Shown here: positions 24,808 through 33,396 of the stretch, in pieces
Layout: every line of letters begins with the position of its first letter
How positions within the stretch are numbered: position 1 is the first letter of the stretch
Assembly (NCBI RefSeq): GCF_000214825.1
Contig: NC_015581.1
Span: 1,736,001-1,800,000, forward strand
DNA length: 64,000 nucleotides
DNA from: Thiomicrospira cyclica ALM1
GTDB lineage: Bacteria; Pseudomonadota; Gammaproteobacteria; Thiomicrospirales; Thiomicrospiraceae
Direction of reading: 5' to 3'
Program-made: the position numbers and the translations under genes
Notes under the pieces: generated by a model
Told to the model about the DNA's origin: nothing
Database searches by the model: none
The model's input: only the letters and a program-made list of their open reading frames with translations

Positions 24808-27246
24808 TTATTTTTTTGCGGTCACTTTCTTTGTCGTTGTTTTTTTAGCCGGTGCTCTCTTGGCCGCCGGCTTTTTCGCCGCCGCGGCGCGACCCCGTTT
24901 TTTCGGTGGCGGCGCCGCCGCTAAACGCGTTTGACACTCTTCAAGAGTTAACTCCATCGGGTCTTCATCTTTGGCAATTTTAGCATTCACTTTAGTCACA
25001 GTATCGGTGATGTAAGGCCCCCAGCGCCCTTTCAAAATTTTGACATCTGTACTTGGGAAACTACGCACAATTTTATCGGCATCGGCTTGAATTTTGGCTT
25101 CAATCACGAGTACCGCTTCTTCAAGCGTAATGCTAAGCGGATCATAGCCTTTAATCGGCGCAAATTGTTTTTCGCCATACTCTAGGTAGGGACCAAAAGG
25201 CCCTTGTTTCGCAGTAATGGTTTGACCTTGTTCGACACCAAACGGGGTGCCATCAGCGGCCGCCGCATGATAGGCTTCGGGCATATCACCCAACACCCGT
25301 GGTAACTTAAATAGCTCTAAGGCTTCTTCAAGTTTAATCGTATCCATTTTTTGACCCGGTTTCAGGCTGGCAAAGGTGGGTTTTTCATCATTTTCGCCAT
25401 CACCGAGCTGAACGAAGGGGCCAAAGCGACCAATTTTGACCAGCATCGGTTTACCGGTCTTCGGATCATTGCCGAGTAACCGTGCCTGGCCGGCTTCTTC
25501 ACGAGATAGCGTTTCGGCTAGCTCAACATTGGGGTGAAACTTATGATAGAAGTCTTCGAGCATATCCTGCCAGGCCTGCTGACCCATCGCGATTTGGTCA
25601 AACTTAGCTTCTACTTGGGCGGTAAATTGAAAATCTAACACCTGACCAAAGTTCTTGACCAAAAAGTCGTTGACGATTCCGGCAATGTCCGTAGGAAACA
25701 GTTTGTTTTTTTCGCTACCGGTAATTTCTTCGAGGGTTTCAGCCTTGACTTGTCCAGCCTGCCAACTCAGCAGACGCACCGCACGAGGTGAGCCTTCGCG
25801 ATCTTCTTTAATTACATAGCCACGCTGTTGAATGGTATCAATCGTAGGGGCATAAGTAGACGGACGTCCAATACCCATTTCTTCTAAGGTACGTACTAGG
25901 CTAGCTTCATTATAACGGGCCGGCGCGCGACTAAAACTTTGCTTCGCTTGCAGCAGGACTGGTTGCAGATTTTGACCAACTTTTAACGCGGGTAACAGCA
26001 CATCTTGATCCTTTTGACCATCGAGGTTGTAGACTTTCATAAAGCCTTCAAAGGTTACGACTTCGCCTTTGGCGACAAGTAGTTCGTTGTTGGAAGGGGC
26101 AATCGCAATATCTACTTGGCTGCGTAATAACTCGGCCTCACTCATTTGCGAGGCCAGGGCTCGAGCCCAAATCAATTGATATAAACGCTGCTCATTTCGC
26201 TCACCACCCACCTCAGTTACGGAAAAATCGGTCGGACGAATGGCTTCGTGCGCTTCTTGGGCATCGGCTTGCTTGGTTTTATAGCGACGAGGATGGCTGT
26301 AATTAGCACCAAAACGCTTGGTGATGACATCCTTAGCTTGCCCAATCGCCACTTCCGACAGATTAACCGAATCAGTACGCATATAGGTGATCTTGCCAGA
26401 CTCATATAATCGCTGGGCAATGACCATGGTTTGTTTGACTGAAAAGCCCAGCTTTTGCGAGGCTTCTTGCTGCAAAGTCGAGGTCGTAAACGGCGGTTTT
26501 GGCGAGCGTTTGGCAGGTTTTTGATCGAGTTGTGCAACACTAAAGGTCGCGCCCGTTAAACTGGCTAAATAGGCTTGCGCACTGGCTTCATCGTCAAAAG
26601 CAGCCAGACGTTTAACCGGCAACATTTCATCTGGCTGACCTTGCGCATTTAATGTGTAGAGTTCGCCAGAAACCTTAAAACTCGAAACGGGTGTAAAGGC
26701 ATCTATTTCTCGCTCACGCTCAACAATTAGACGCACAGCCACTGACTGTACGCGCCCGGCTGATAAGCCGGTACGAATTTTTTTCCACAAAATGGGGGAG
26801 AGCTCAAAACCCACTACCCGGTCTAGAATACGTCGGGCCTGCTGGGCATTGACTAAGTTCAAATCCACCTGACGCGGATTCGCTACCGCCTGCGTAATCG
26901 CCGGCTTGGTAATCTCATGAAACACGATGCGCTTGGTTTCAGCTACATTCAGGTTTAAGGCTTCGGCTAAATGCCAGGCAATCGCCTCTCCCTCGCGGTC
27001 CTCGTCCGTGGCCAACCAAACGGCATCTGCCTCTTTAGCTAATTTGCGTAATTCCGTGACGGTTTTTTTCTTGTCGGGTGAGACTTCATAACTGGGTAAG
27101 AAACGATTAGGGATATCAATCCCCATACCCTTTTTGGACAGGTCGCGAATATGACCATAGCTAGAACGAACCACAAAGTCCTTACCTAAGTACTGCTCAA
27201 TGGTCTTGGCCTTTGCTGGCGATTCCACAATAACTAAGTTCTTCAT
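24808..27246 (-). CDS. topA: DNA topoisomerase I
   Basis: 812 residues, type IA. TOPRIM signature KNLVIVESPAKAKTIEQYLG at the start and ATDEDREGEAIAWHL; the active-site Tyr is in ITYMRTDSVNLS. Zinc-ribbon-like C-terminal repeats are simplified, with GPYLEYGEKQF and GPYITDTVT segments lacking visible Cys pairs. The last 40 residues form a Lys/Ala-rich tail (KKRGRAAAAKK and PAKKTTTKK), likely for DNA contact. It removes negative supercoils. Confidence 0.96.
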   Translation of the reverse strand: MKNLVIVESPAKAKTIEQYLGKDFVVRSSYGHIRDLSKKGMGIDIPNRFLPSYEVSPDKKKTVTELRKLAKEADAVWLATDEDREGEAIAWHLAEALNLNVAETKRIVFHEITKPAITQAVANPRQVDLNLVNAQQARRILDRVVGFELSPILWKKIRTGLSAGRVQSVAVRLIVEREREIDAFTPVSSFKVSGELYTLNAQGQPDEMLPVKRLAAFDDEASAQAYLASLTGATFSVAQLDQKPAKRSPKPPFTTSTLQQEASQKLGFSVKQTMVIAQRLYESGKITYMRTDSVNLSEVAIGQAKDVITKRFGANYSHPRRYKTKQADAQEAHEAIRPTDFSVTEVGGERNEQRLYQLIWARALASQMSEAELLRSQVDIAIAPSNNELLVAKGEVVTFEGFMKVYNLDGQKDQDVLLPALKVGQNLQPVLLQAKQSFSRAPARYNEASLVRTLEEMGIGRPSTYAPTIDTIQQRGYVIKEDREGSPRAVRLLSWQAGQVKAETLEEITGSEKNKLFPTDIAGIVNDFLVKNFGQVLDFQFTAQVEAKFDQIAMGQQAWQDMLEDFYHKFHPNVELAETLSREEAGQARLLGNDPKTGKPMLVKIGRFGPFVQLGDGENDEKPTFASLKPGQKMDTIKLEEALELFKLPRVLGDMPEAYHAAAADGTPFGVEQGQTITAKQGPFGPYLEYGEKQFAPIKGYDPLSITLEEAVLVIEAKIQADADKIVRSFPSTDVKILKGRWGPYITDTVTKVNAKIAKDEDPMELTLEECQTRLAAAPPPKKRGRAAAAKKPAAKRAPAKKTTTKKVTAKK

Positions 27247-27322
27247 TCACCTCAACCTAAAAAATTGTTTTGCACATTAAATGCAGGCATTCTACCGAAA
27301 ACTTGATCAATACCCAATAAAA

Positions 27323-28342
27323 TCAATTCAGGCATCGCAGTATCTCACAATCTGTAAAAGATAATGGTGCAAGTTGGTCTAAATCCGTAACACCCAACTG
27401 CGTGGCTGTTTGACTCAAAAATGGGGCACCGGGCTGGCGCTGCCACCCACATTGCAAGGCCTGCTGGGCTAAGTTAGGACACCCCTGCGCGTCAAGCCAC
27501 ACTGCCCAATTATTCCACAGCTGCGCCGAATCTGCGTGCTGAGGCCAAAGCTGTGCTAACAGCGCATCACCGGCTGACCAGGCCTGCTGGTCATAGTGAT
27601 GATTGAGCAGAGCTAAACCCAATGGCAAAAACTCTGGCCACCGCTGATAGCCTGACGCATAGGCGGCTTGAGCCGCTGTGACCTGCCCAACTGATTCGAG
27701 ATCAAACGCGCGTTGAAACCAACCACGTGCTTGCGCAAATGGCGGCGGTTTAATAGGGTCTGCTAACACAATTCCCCAGTAATCACCTCTAGCCCAAGTT
27801 CGCTCAAAAACACCCGTTTTAGTTAAACGCCTAGGCTCATTTTCCGAACGTAAAATCCAATCTCCTGCACGGCGATCAAATCCGACCACTACCGCGTAAT
27901 GCCATCGCGGCACCGATTCTAAACCCAGGTTTTGCAGCACCAACACAGGATAACCGGCCAGAACCGCTTCTTCCAACGCCGCCAAATTACCCGGAATCTG
28001 ATAGGGCAACCAACCAGCTTGGCGCACGACGGCCATTAACTCAATTTGTAAGGTACCGGCCTTTTCAGGAATAAACAACCGACCGATTAAGTCTTCTGGG
28101 CCAACATCATCCCCTTGGTAAGCCATCATACTGGCCAAGGCCGCAGGTCCACAATAGTAGTCTTGATTTGGAAAAAAAGGGACCTCTAGCAACTCAAACT
28201 GCATCGTTGCACTGGTTGCTTGCAACCAGGCCTGGCTTTGCTTAGGCGTCGCACAGCCGCTTAACCAAAGCACAGACACCAAAAACAAAACACCCAGCCA
28301 AAGCCGGGTGTTGAGTGGCCATTTAAGGGCAGTAGGGGCCAT
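27323..28342 (-). CDS. PA2778-family cysteine peptidase with TPR-like tail
   Basis: 339 residues with a lipoprotein-type signal (LGVLFLVSVLWLSGCATPK, lipid on the Cys near 30). The peptidase-like domain has QDYYCGPAALASMMAYQG (Cys as nucleophile) and PRWHYAVVVGFDRRAGDWIL (His), a C39-type papain fold. The C-terminal 130 residues are helical and TPR-like (QRAFDLESVGQVTAAQAAYA). It is translationally linked to the upstream PA2779-type gene (end-to-start overlap). The pair is conserved; its function is not known. Confidence 0.85.
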   Translation of the reverse strand: MAPTALKWPLNTRLWLGVLFLVSVLWLSGCATPKQSQAWLQATSATMQFELLEVPFFPNQDYYCGPAALASMMAYQGDDVGPEDLIGRLFIPEKAGTLQIELMAVVRQAGWLPYQIPGNLAALEEAVLAGYPVLVLQNLGLESVPRWHYAVVVGFDRRAGDWILRSENEPRRLTKTGVFERTWARGDYWGIVLADPIKPPPFAQARGWFQRAFDLESVGQVTAAQAAYASGYQRWPEFLPLGLALLNHHYDQQAWSAGDALLAQLWPQHADSAQLWNNWAVWLDAQGCPNLAQQALQCGWQRQPGAPFLSQTATQLGVTDLDQLAPLSFTDCEILRCLN

Positions 28343-28731
28343 TATCTAACCGGATGAATGAATGGGAAAATATCCGTTGCGCCAATGACGTCTGTCACCA
28401 CAAACACCACAAAGATAAACAACGCGATACCAACAACACCCGCACCCGCTGGTAAATCTTGTAATTGACTGTGTAATTGCGCAATTTCGGCATCGGTCAT
28501 AGCCGCAACACGTTGCTCAACCTCCATTACCGACACGCCCATCGCAACTAACTGCTGTTGAACGTCAGCACGACTAATCTGCTGCATGACTTGATCACGC
28601 AACTCTAATTGCGCCTCCATAGCGGCTAATTCCGCATTAGAAATCATGCTCGCTTGCGCACCCATGCTTGCGGCACCTAAAACAATTGCGGCCAAGACAC
28701 CACCAAACCATTTTTTAATCATTACATGCAC
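28342..28731 (-). CDS. PA2779-family protein
   Basis: 129 residues. A signal peptide (WFGGVLAAIVLGAASMGAQA) is followed by a helical region (SNAELAAMEAQLELRDQVMQ with MTDAEIAQLHSQLQDLPAG) and a C-terminal membrane helix (GVVGIALFIFVVFVVTDVIG). PA2779 proteins accompany PA2778 peptidases, as here, where it is the first gene of the pair. Probably a membrane-bound partner of the peptidase. Confidence 0.83.
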   Translation of the reverse strand: MHVMIKKWFGGVLAAIVLGAASMGAQASMISNAELAAMEAQLELRDQVMQQISRADVQQQLVAMGVSVMEVEQRVAAMTDAEIAQLHSQLQDLPAGAGVVGIALFIFVVFVVTDVIGATDIFPFIHPVR

Positions 28732-28839
28732 TCCACTTAATCAATAAAAGATAAATTGAACCGTAAAACAGACCGTTTAAGTTTATCCGCAAAGATTCCC
28801 TTAACTCAAGCGAAATATAACGTCGATTGATGATGAGGA

Positions 28840-30021
28840 CTAACTTCGCTGCCAGCGCCCAGCCGATAGACCCTGACATAACCCAGCCAATTCCAACATC
28901 ATCATCGCTGTCTGTACCTCGGCGGCATTGTAATCACTTAATGCCATCAACTGCTCTAAAGAAACCGGTTCAAACTCCATCAAACCATAAAGTTGACGCT
29001 CTTGCTCCGATAAACTATCGAGCTCTGGCGGTTTCTGAGTTGCCTTGTCCTCGTCTAAGTTGGTCAAACATAGCTGACCCGATAGGGCTTGATGTTGTTG
29101 TAGTAACGGCCACAAGTCTTCCAAAATGTCGGTCACCTGCTCAACTAACTTTGCGCCCTGGCGAATGATGGCATGAGGTCCACGTGCCAGACTATTTTGA
29201 ATGCTACCGGGTATCGCAAACACCTCCCGACCCTGCTCTAGTGCTTGCCTTGCGGTGATAAGCGAGCCACTTTGCAACGCCGCCTCTACGACTAAACAGC
29301 CTAACGCCATACCACTGATAATACGATTGCGCTGTGGAAAGTGATGCCGTAGTGGCGGCGTGCCAAGCGGATATTCGCTGACTATCGCGCCTTGCTCGAC
29401 AATCTGATCCGCCAAACGCTGATGTGCTTTTGGATAGACTTGATCTAAACCGGTACCTACCACCGCCAGAGTACCCGCCAAGCCCTGTAATCCGCCTTGA
29501 TGGGCCGCCGCATCAATGCCCCGCGCCAACCCGCTCACGATTTGCAAGCCGGCGTTCGCTAAGGCTTCAGCAAAATCGGCTGTCACAGCTAAACCTTGAC
29601 GAGTGGCATGCCGACTGCCCACTATCGCAAACTGGGGCTGTTGTAAGCAAACAATATCCCCCTTTACAAATAGCGCAATCGGTGGGTCAGCAATGGTTTT
29701 TAGCAAGGGTGGATAGGCGGCATCTCCAAGCAAGACCAAATGATTTTGGGGTTGCAACAACCACTGATCCAAAGCCTCAATCGCCTGCTCAGTAACCCCA
29801 AAACATCGGGCAACGGCTTCACCACGCCAACCTGCAAGCTGAGACCAGGCCTGCGGATCGGCATCATAAATAGCCTCCCAACTCGGAAAAGAATGCACCA
29901 ACGCTGTAAGTCCTTTTAGGCTCGCCTGCCCCAGCACCAAACGCTTAATGAGTAGGGGTGGAATGCCTAGCGGTGCATCAATGCTAAAACTTGTCTGCAG
30001 GTCGGTCAGTAGAATGCTCAT
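28840..30021 (-). CDS. dprA: DNA-processing protein DprA
   Basis: 393 residues. N-terminal helical (SAM-like) domain, then the Rossmann core with FAIVGSRHATRQGLAVTADF, VSGLARGIDAAAHQG and VVGTGLDQVYPKAHQ, and a C-terminal winged-helix domain (LMALSDYNAAEVQTAMMMLE). DprA binds incoming single-stranded DNA and loads RecA during transformation. The start is an ATG at 30021 with no visible Shine-Dalgarno and an AT-rich TATTATAG only about 10 bp upstream, so the message may be nearly leaderless. Divergent from def. Confidence 0.94.
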   Translation of the reverse strand: MSILLTDLQTSFSIDAPLGIPPLLIKRLVLGQASLKGLTALVHSFPSWEAIYDADPQAWSQLAGWRGEAVARCFGVTEQAIEALDQWLLQPQNHLVLLGDAAYPPLLKTIADPPIALFVKGDIVCLQQPQFAIVGSRHATRQGLAVTADFAEALANAGLQIVSGLARGIDAAAHQGGLQGLAGTLAVVGTGLDQVYPKAHQRLADQIVEQGAIVSEYPLGTPPLRHHFPQRNRIISGMALGCLVVEAALQSGSLITARQALEQGREVFAIPGSIQNSLARGPHAIIRQGAKLVEQVTDILEDLWPLLQQHQALSGQLCLTNLDEDKATQKPPELDSLSEQERQLYGLMEFEPVSLEQLMALSDYNAAEVQTAMMMLELAGLCQGLSAGRWQRS

Positions 30022-30076
30022 ATTTTCGCTATAATAAGAAATAAATTTAATTTAAAAACTAAGTATAACTACTAAT

Positions 30077-30589
30077 ATGCAAAAACTCGAGCTTGTTTTG
30101 TATCCGGATACTGGATTACGCGAAAAATGTCGTCCCGTGGCGGAAATGAATGACCGTATTGATCGATTGATCGATGATATGTTTTATACCATGTACGAAG
30201 CACCAGGCATTGGCTTAGCCGCGCCACAAGTAGCCGTACAAGAGCGGGTTATTGTGGTTGATGTCAGTGAAGATAATTCCAAACCCATCGCCTTGATTAA
30301 CCCTGAAATCATTGGCGCCGAAGGCGATATTAGTTGGGAAGAAGGCTGTTTATCACTGCCTGGGATTTATGGTGAGGTTAAACGTCCACGCCATATTAAA
30401 GTTCGTGGCTTAAATCGCGATGGTCAGCACACTGAAATGATCGCCGATGATCTACTTGCGGTTTGCATTCAACACGAAATTGACCATTTAAACGGCGTGC
30501 TATTTACCGATCACTTGTCCACTCTCAAGCGCACACGCTTACTACACAAATTTAAGAAAATGCAAGCGGCTGAACGAGGACAGGACTAA
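30077..30589 (+). CDS. def: Peptide deformylase
   Basis: 170 residues with all three motifs: GIGLAAPQ (near 44), EGCLSLPG (near 93) and HEIDHLNG (near 135), giving the Cys and two His metal ligands. It removes formyl groups from new proteins. It is followed by fmt, the formyltransferase, with which it overlaps only at the boundary (TAATG). No ribosome site precedes the ATG, and a TATAAC sits 8-13 bp upstream, so the mRNA may begin at or near the start codon. Confidence 0.97.
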   Translation: MQKLELVLYPDTGLREKCRPVAEMNDRIDRLIDDMFYTMYEAPGIGLAAPQVAVQERVIVVDVSEDNSKPIALINPEIIGAEGDISWEEGCLSLPGIYGEVKRPRHIKVRGLNRDGQHTEMIADDLLAVCIQHEIDHLNGVLFTDHLSTLKRTRLLHKFKKMQAAERGQD

Positions 30590-31524
30590 TGGGTTATCGG
30601 ATTCTGTTTGCAGGCACACCCGAATTCTCGGTCGCACCGCTACAAGCCCTGCTCGACTCTGAGCATGACGTTGTTGGGGTTTATACCCAACCTGACCGAC
30701 CCGCCGGTCGCGGACGCAAACTGACACCCAGCCCGGTCAAACAGCTCGCACTGGTGCACCAACTTCCGGTTGAGCAACCCGAATCACTCAAAACTACCGA
30801 TGCACAAGCCATCCTTGCCAGCTATCAAGCCGATTTAATGATAGTAGTGGCTTACGGTTTACTGCTGCCACCAGCGGTACTGACCACGCCAAAACTCGGT
30901 TGTTTAAACATCCACGCGTCCTTATTGCCCCGATGGCGCGGTGCGGCACCGATACAGCGGGCCATTGCTGCGGGTGATGCGATAACGGGCATTACCATTA
31001 TGCAAATGGATGCCGGACTCGATACCGGCCCCATGCTCTATAAAGCTGAACTTAGCATCAATACTGATGACACGGCACAAACGCTTCATGACAAATTAGC
31101 CCCACTGGGAGCAGATGCCTTGTTAGCCACACTAGCTCATTTACCTAATTTGACGCCAGAAGTTCAAGATGATGTGCAGGCCTGCTATGCCGCAAAGCTA
31201 ACCAAGGCCGAAGCACAGCTGAATTGGCAACAACATGCCGAGGAGTTGGTGCGACAAATCCATGCCTTTAATCCTTGGCCGATGGCTTTTTCGCTCTTAG
31301 ATGAGCAACCTTTACGTCTGCTGAACGCGGAAGTGGTCACCACGCATACCGAGCATATGAACGATCAACCTGGCGAAATCATCCATCTTGATAAAGACGG
31401 GCTTTATGTGGCTTGTGGGCAAGGACAAGTCCGATTAACCCAGGTGCAACCCGCCGGAAAAAAAGCGATGAGTGCCTACGATTTTGCCCAGGCGCGTAAC
31501 CTGCTGGGACGGGTGTTGCGCTAA
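30589..31524 (+). CDS. fmt: Methionyl-tRNA formyltransferase
   Basis: 311 residues. N-terminal formyl-THF binding region has RILFAGTPEFSVAPLQALL and the loop PRWRGAAPIQRAI, with the catalytic LNIHASLLPRWRG (Asn, His) and MDAGLDTGPML. The C-terminal OB-like domain follows. It formylates initiator Met-tRNA and is coupled to def. One CAGGCCTG copy at 31177 encodes VQACYA. Normal length. Confidence 0.97.
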   Translation: MGYRILFAGTPEFSVAPLQALLDSEHDVVGVYTQPDRPAGRGRKLTPSPVKQLALVHQLPVEQPESLKTTDAQAILASYQADLMIVVAYGLLLPPAVLTTPKLGCLNIHASLLPRWRGAAPIQRAIAAGDAITGITIMQMDAGLDTGPMLYKAELSINTDDTAQTLHDKLAPLGADALLATLAHLPNLTPEVQDDVQACYAAKLTKAEAQLNWQQHAEELVRQIHAFNPWPMAFSLLDEQPLRLLNAEVVTTHTEHMNDQPGEIIHLDKDGLYVACGQGQVRLTQVQPAGKKAMSAYDFAQARNLLGRVLR

Positions 31525-32825
31525 TGTCTCGTCACCTGGCACTCAAAGCGCTACTACAAGTCACCCAACACGGCAAATCACTGAGTCAGGTGATGCCTGA
31601 AATTTTGCCTCAAATAGCGGACCGTCGAGACCGAGCATTTTGCCAAAACTTAGTTTTTGGTTGTTTACGCTGGCACGGTCGACTGACTGCGATTCGGGAA
31701 TGCTTGCTCGACAAACCAATGCGCGCCAAAGATGAAGATGTGAATAGTTTAATTTTGCTGGCACTCTATCAAATCCTGTATCTCGACACGCCCAGTCATG
31801 CCGCAGTTGCAGAAACCTTAAAAGTGGCGCAAAAACTAAAAAAACCATGGGCTAAAGGTCTATTGAATGGACTGTTACGCCGCTTTATTCGTGAACAAAC
31901 CGAGGTGCTGGCAAAACTGACAAATACACCGGCGATCGAGCAAGCCCATCCGCAATGGCTGGTAGATCAATTAGCAGCGGCCTATCCTGACGAATATTTA
32001 GCGGTATTAGCGGCGAACAACAGTAACCCGTTAATCACGCTGCGCGTTAACCCCACCCAATGCCCAATCAACGATTTTATAGACCAGCTGGGTAAAGCCG
32101 AGATCCTCGCTACGACGCATCCTGCCAGCCCTGATGGTTTAGTATTGCAACAACCAACGGATATAACCACTTTACCCGGCTATGGCGAGGGCTGGTTTAG
32201 CGTCCAAGATATTGCAGCTCAACAAGCCGCCGCTCTACTAGCGCCACAACCCGGTGAACGCATCCTCGATGCTTGTGCCGCACCCGGGGGCAAGACCACC
32301 CATTTACTGGAATACGCGAATAACAAGCTAGACCTGTTAGCACTGGATAAAGACCCTGATCGGCTTAGACGTGTCGCCGAAAATTTAGCTCGACTGCAGT
32401 TGAAGGCTAACTTAAAAGCCGCCGATGCCGCAAATTTAGAGACCTGGTGGGATGGGAAACTTTTTGACAGAATTTTATTAGATGCGCCCTGCTCGGCGAC
32501 GGGTATCATTCGGCGTCATCCCGATATTAAGTTGCATCGTCGTCCCGAGGATATAGCGGCACTACAGCCTATTCAAGCAGGCCTACTGCACCAACTCTGG
32601 TCAACACTTAAGCCCGGTGGCCACTTGCTCTATGCAACCTGCTCTGTTTTGCCACAAGAAAATAGTGAACAAATTTCCGCCTTTCTGGCAGCACACCCGG
32701 ATGCTCAACTGGTACCCATTACGCCACCGATGGCATTAACTTCTGCGACGCAGGTCGGTTGGCAAATCCTGCCCGGCCAAGCAGGCATGGATGGTTTTTA
32801 CTATGCACTTTTGGCAAAACGTTAA
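31524..32825 (+). CDS. rsmB: 16S rRNA (cytosine(967)-C(5))-methyltransferase
   Basis: 433 residues. N-terminal NusB-like RNA-binding domain, then the methyltransferase core with ILDACAAPGGKTTHLLE (motif I), LLALDKDPDRL and the catalytic ILLDAPCSATGIIRRHPDIK (Cys in motif IV), and LLYATCSVLPQENSEQI (motif VI Cys). It makes m5C967 in 16S rRNA. Fifth base overlaps fmt by TAATG. The 3' end overlaps the next gene's start. Confidence 0.96.
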   Translation: MSRHLALKALLQVTQHGKSLSQVMPEILPQIADRRDRAFCQNLVFGCLRWHGRLTAIRECLLDKPMRAKDEDVNSLILLALYQILYLDTPSHAAVAETLKVAQKLKKPWAKGLLNGLLRRFIREQTEVLAKLTNTPAIEQAHPQWLVDQLAAAYPDEYLAVLAANNSNPLITLRVNPTQCPINDFIDQLGKAEILATTHPASPDGLVLQQPTDITTLPGYGEGWFSVQDIAAQQAAALLAPQPGERILDACAAPGGKTTHLLEYANNKLDLLALDKDPDRLRRVAENLARLQLKANLKAADAANLETWWDGKLFDRILLDAPCSATGIIRRHPDIKLHRRPEDIAALQPIQAGLLHQLWSTLKPGGHLLYATCSVLPQENSEQISAFLAAHPDAQLVPITPPMALTSATQVGWQILPGQAGMDGFYYALLAKR

Positions 32826-33396
32826 GCTCAGCCTGCTCATCTGCTTCCTGGTCACTGTGCCATTGAGTGCTAGCGCCATGACACCAAAGGGTGAAATCAC
32901 CATTATTCATTTAAATGAATCACAACAAGGTGGGCAATTACTTCTGGATGCACAAGGCGACATTCTCTTGTCACCAGGCCTGATGGAAGCCATTGATAAG
33001 GGCATTAAGGTCTATTTTAGAACTCAAGTTGAAGTGCGCCAGCAAAAATCGGGCTTAATGGCTTGGCACCAACCGGTTATTACCCAGATTGATTACCTAA
33101 CCGAGCTCAGCTACTCTCGCTTCTATCAACGCTACACGCTAGTCAATCAGCGCAATGGCAATGTCAGACATTTTCAAAACATTAACCAAGCCCTCAATAC
33201 GTTAACTCGACTGCAGAGCTTTCCATTGTTGCCGATGTCGCAACTGCATCCCGGACTGGACTACCAAATTAGACTAAAATTTTCGGTAGACTATTGGCAA
33301 TTAAATGCGCCACTATTAACCCATGCCTTATTCAATCGCGATTGGCGCTTAGCCAGTCGGTGGAACCATGTTCCCGTTCAACTAGGACGAATTTAA
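32803..33396 (+). CDS. DUF4390 periplasmic protein
   Basis: 197 residues from the ATG at 32803; a GGATGG 8 bp before it supports this start, and an in-frame ATG at 32791 is the alternative. It has a signal peptide (NVKLSLLICFLVTVPLSASA). The mature part is beta-rich with the family's VYFRTQVEVRQQ pattern and ends VPVQLGRI. DUF4390 genes lie between rsmB and ntrY in many gammaproteobacteria, as here. It overlaps the rsmB end. Function unknown. Confidence 0.87.
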   Translation: MHFWQNVKLSLLICFLVTVPLSASAMTPKGEITIIHLNESQQGGQLLLDAQGDILLSPGLMEAIDKGIKVYFRTQVEVRQQKSGLMAWHQPVITQIDYLTELSYSRFYQRYTLVNQRNGNVRHFQNINQALNTLTRLQSFPLLPMSQLHPGLDYQIRLKFSVDYWQLNAPLLTHALFNRDWRLASRWNHVPVQLGRI

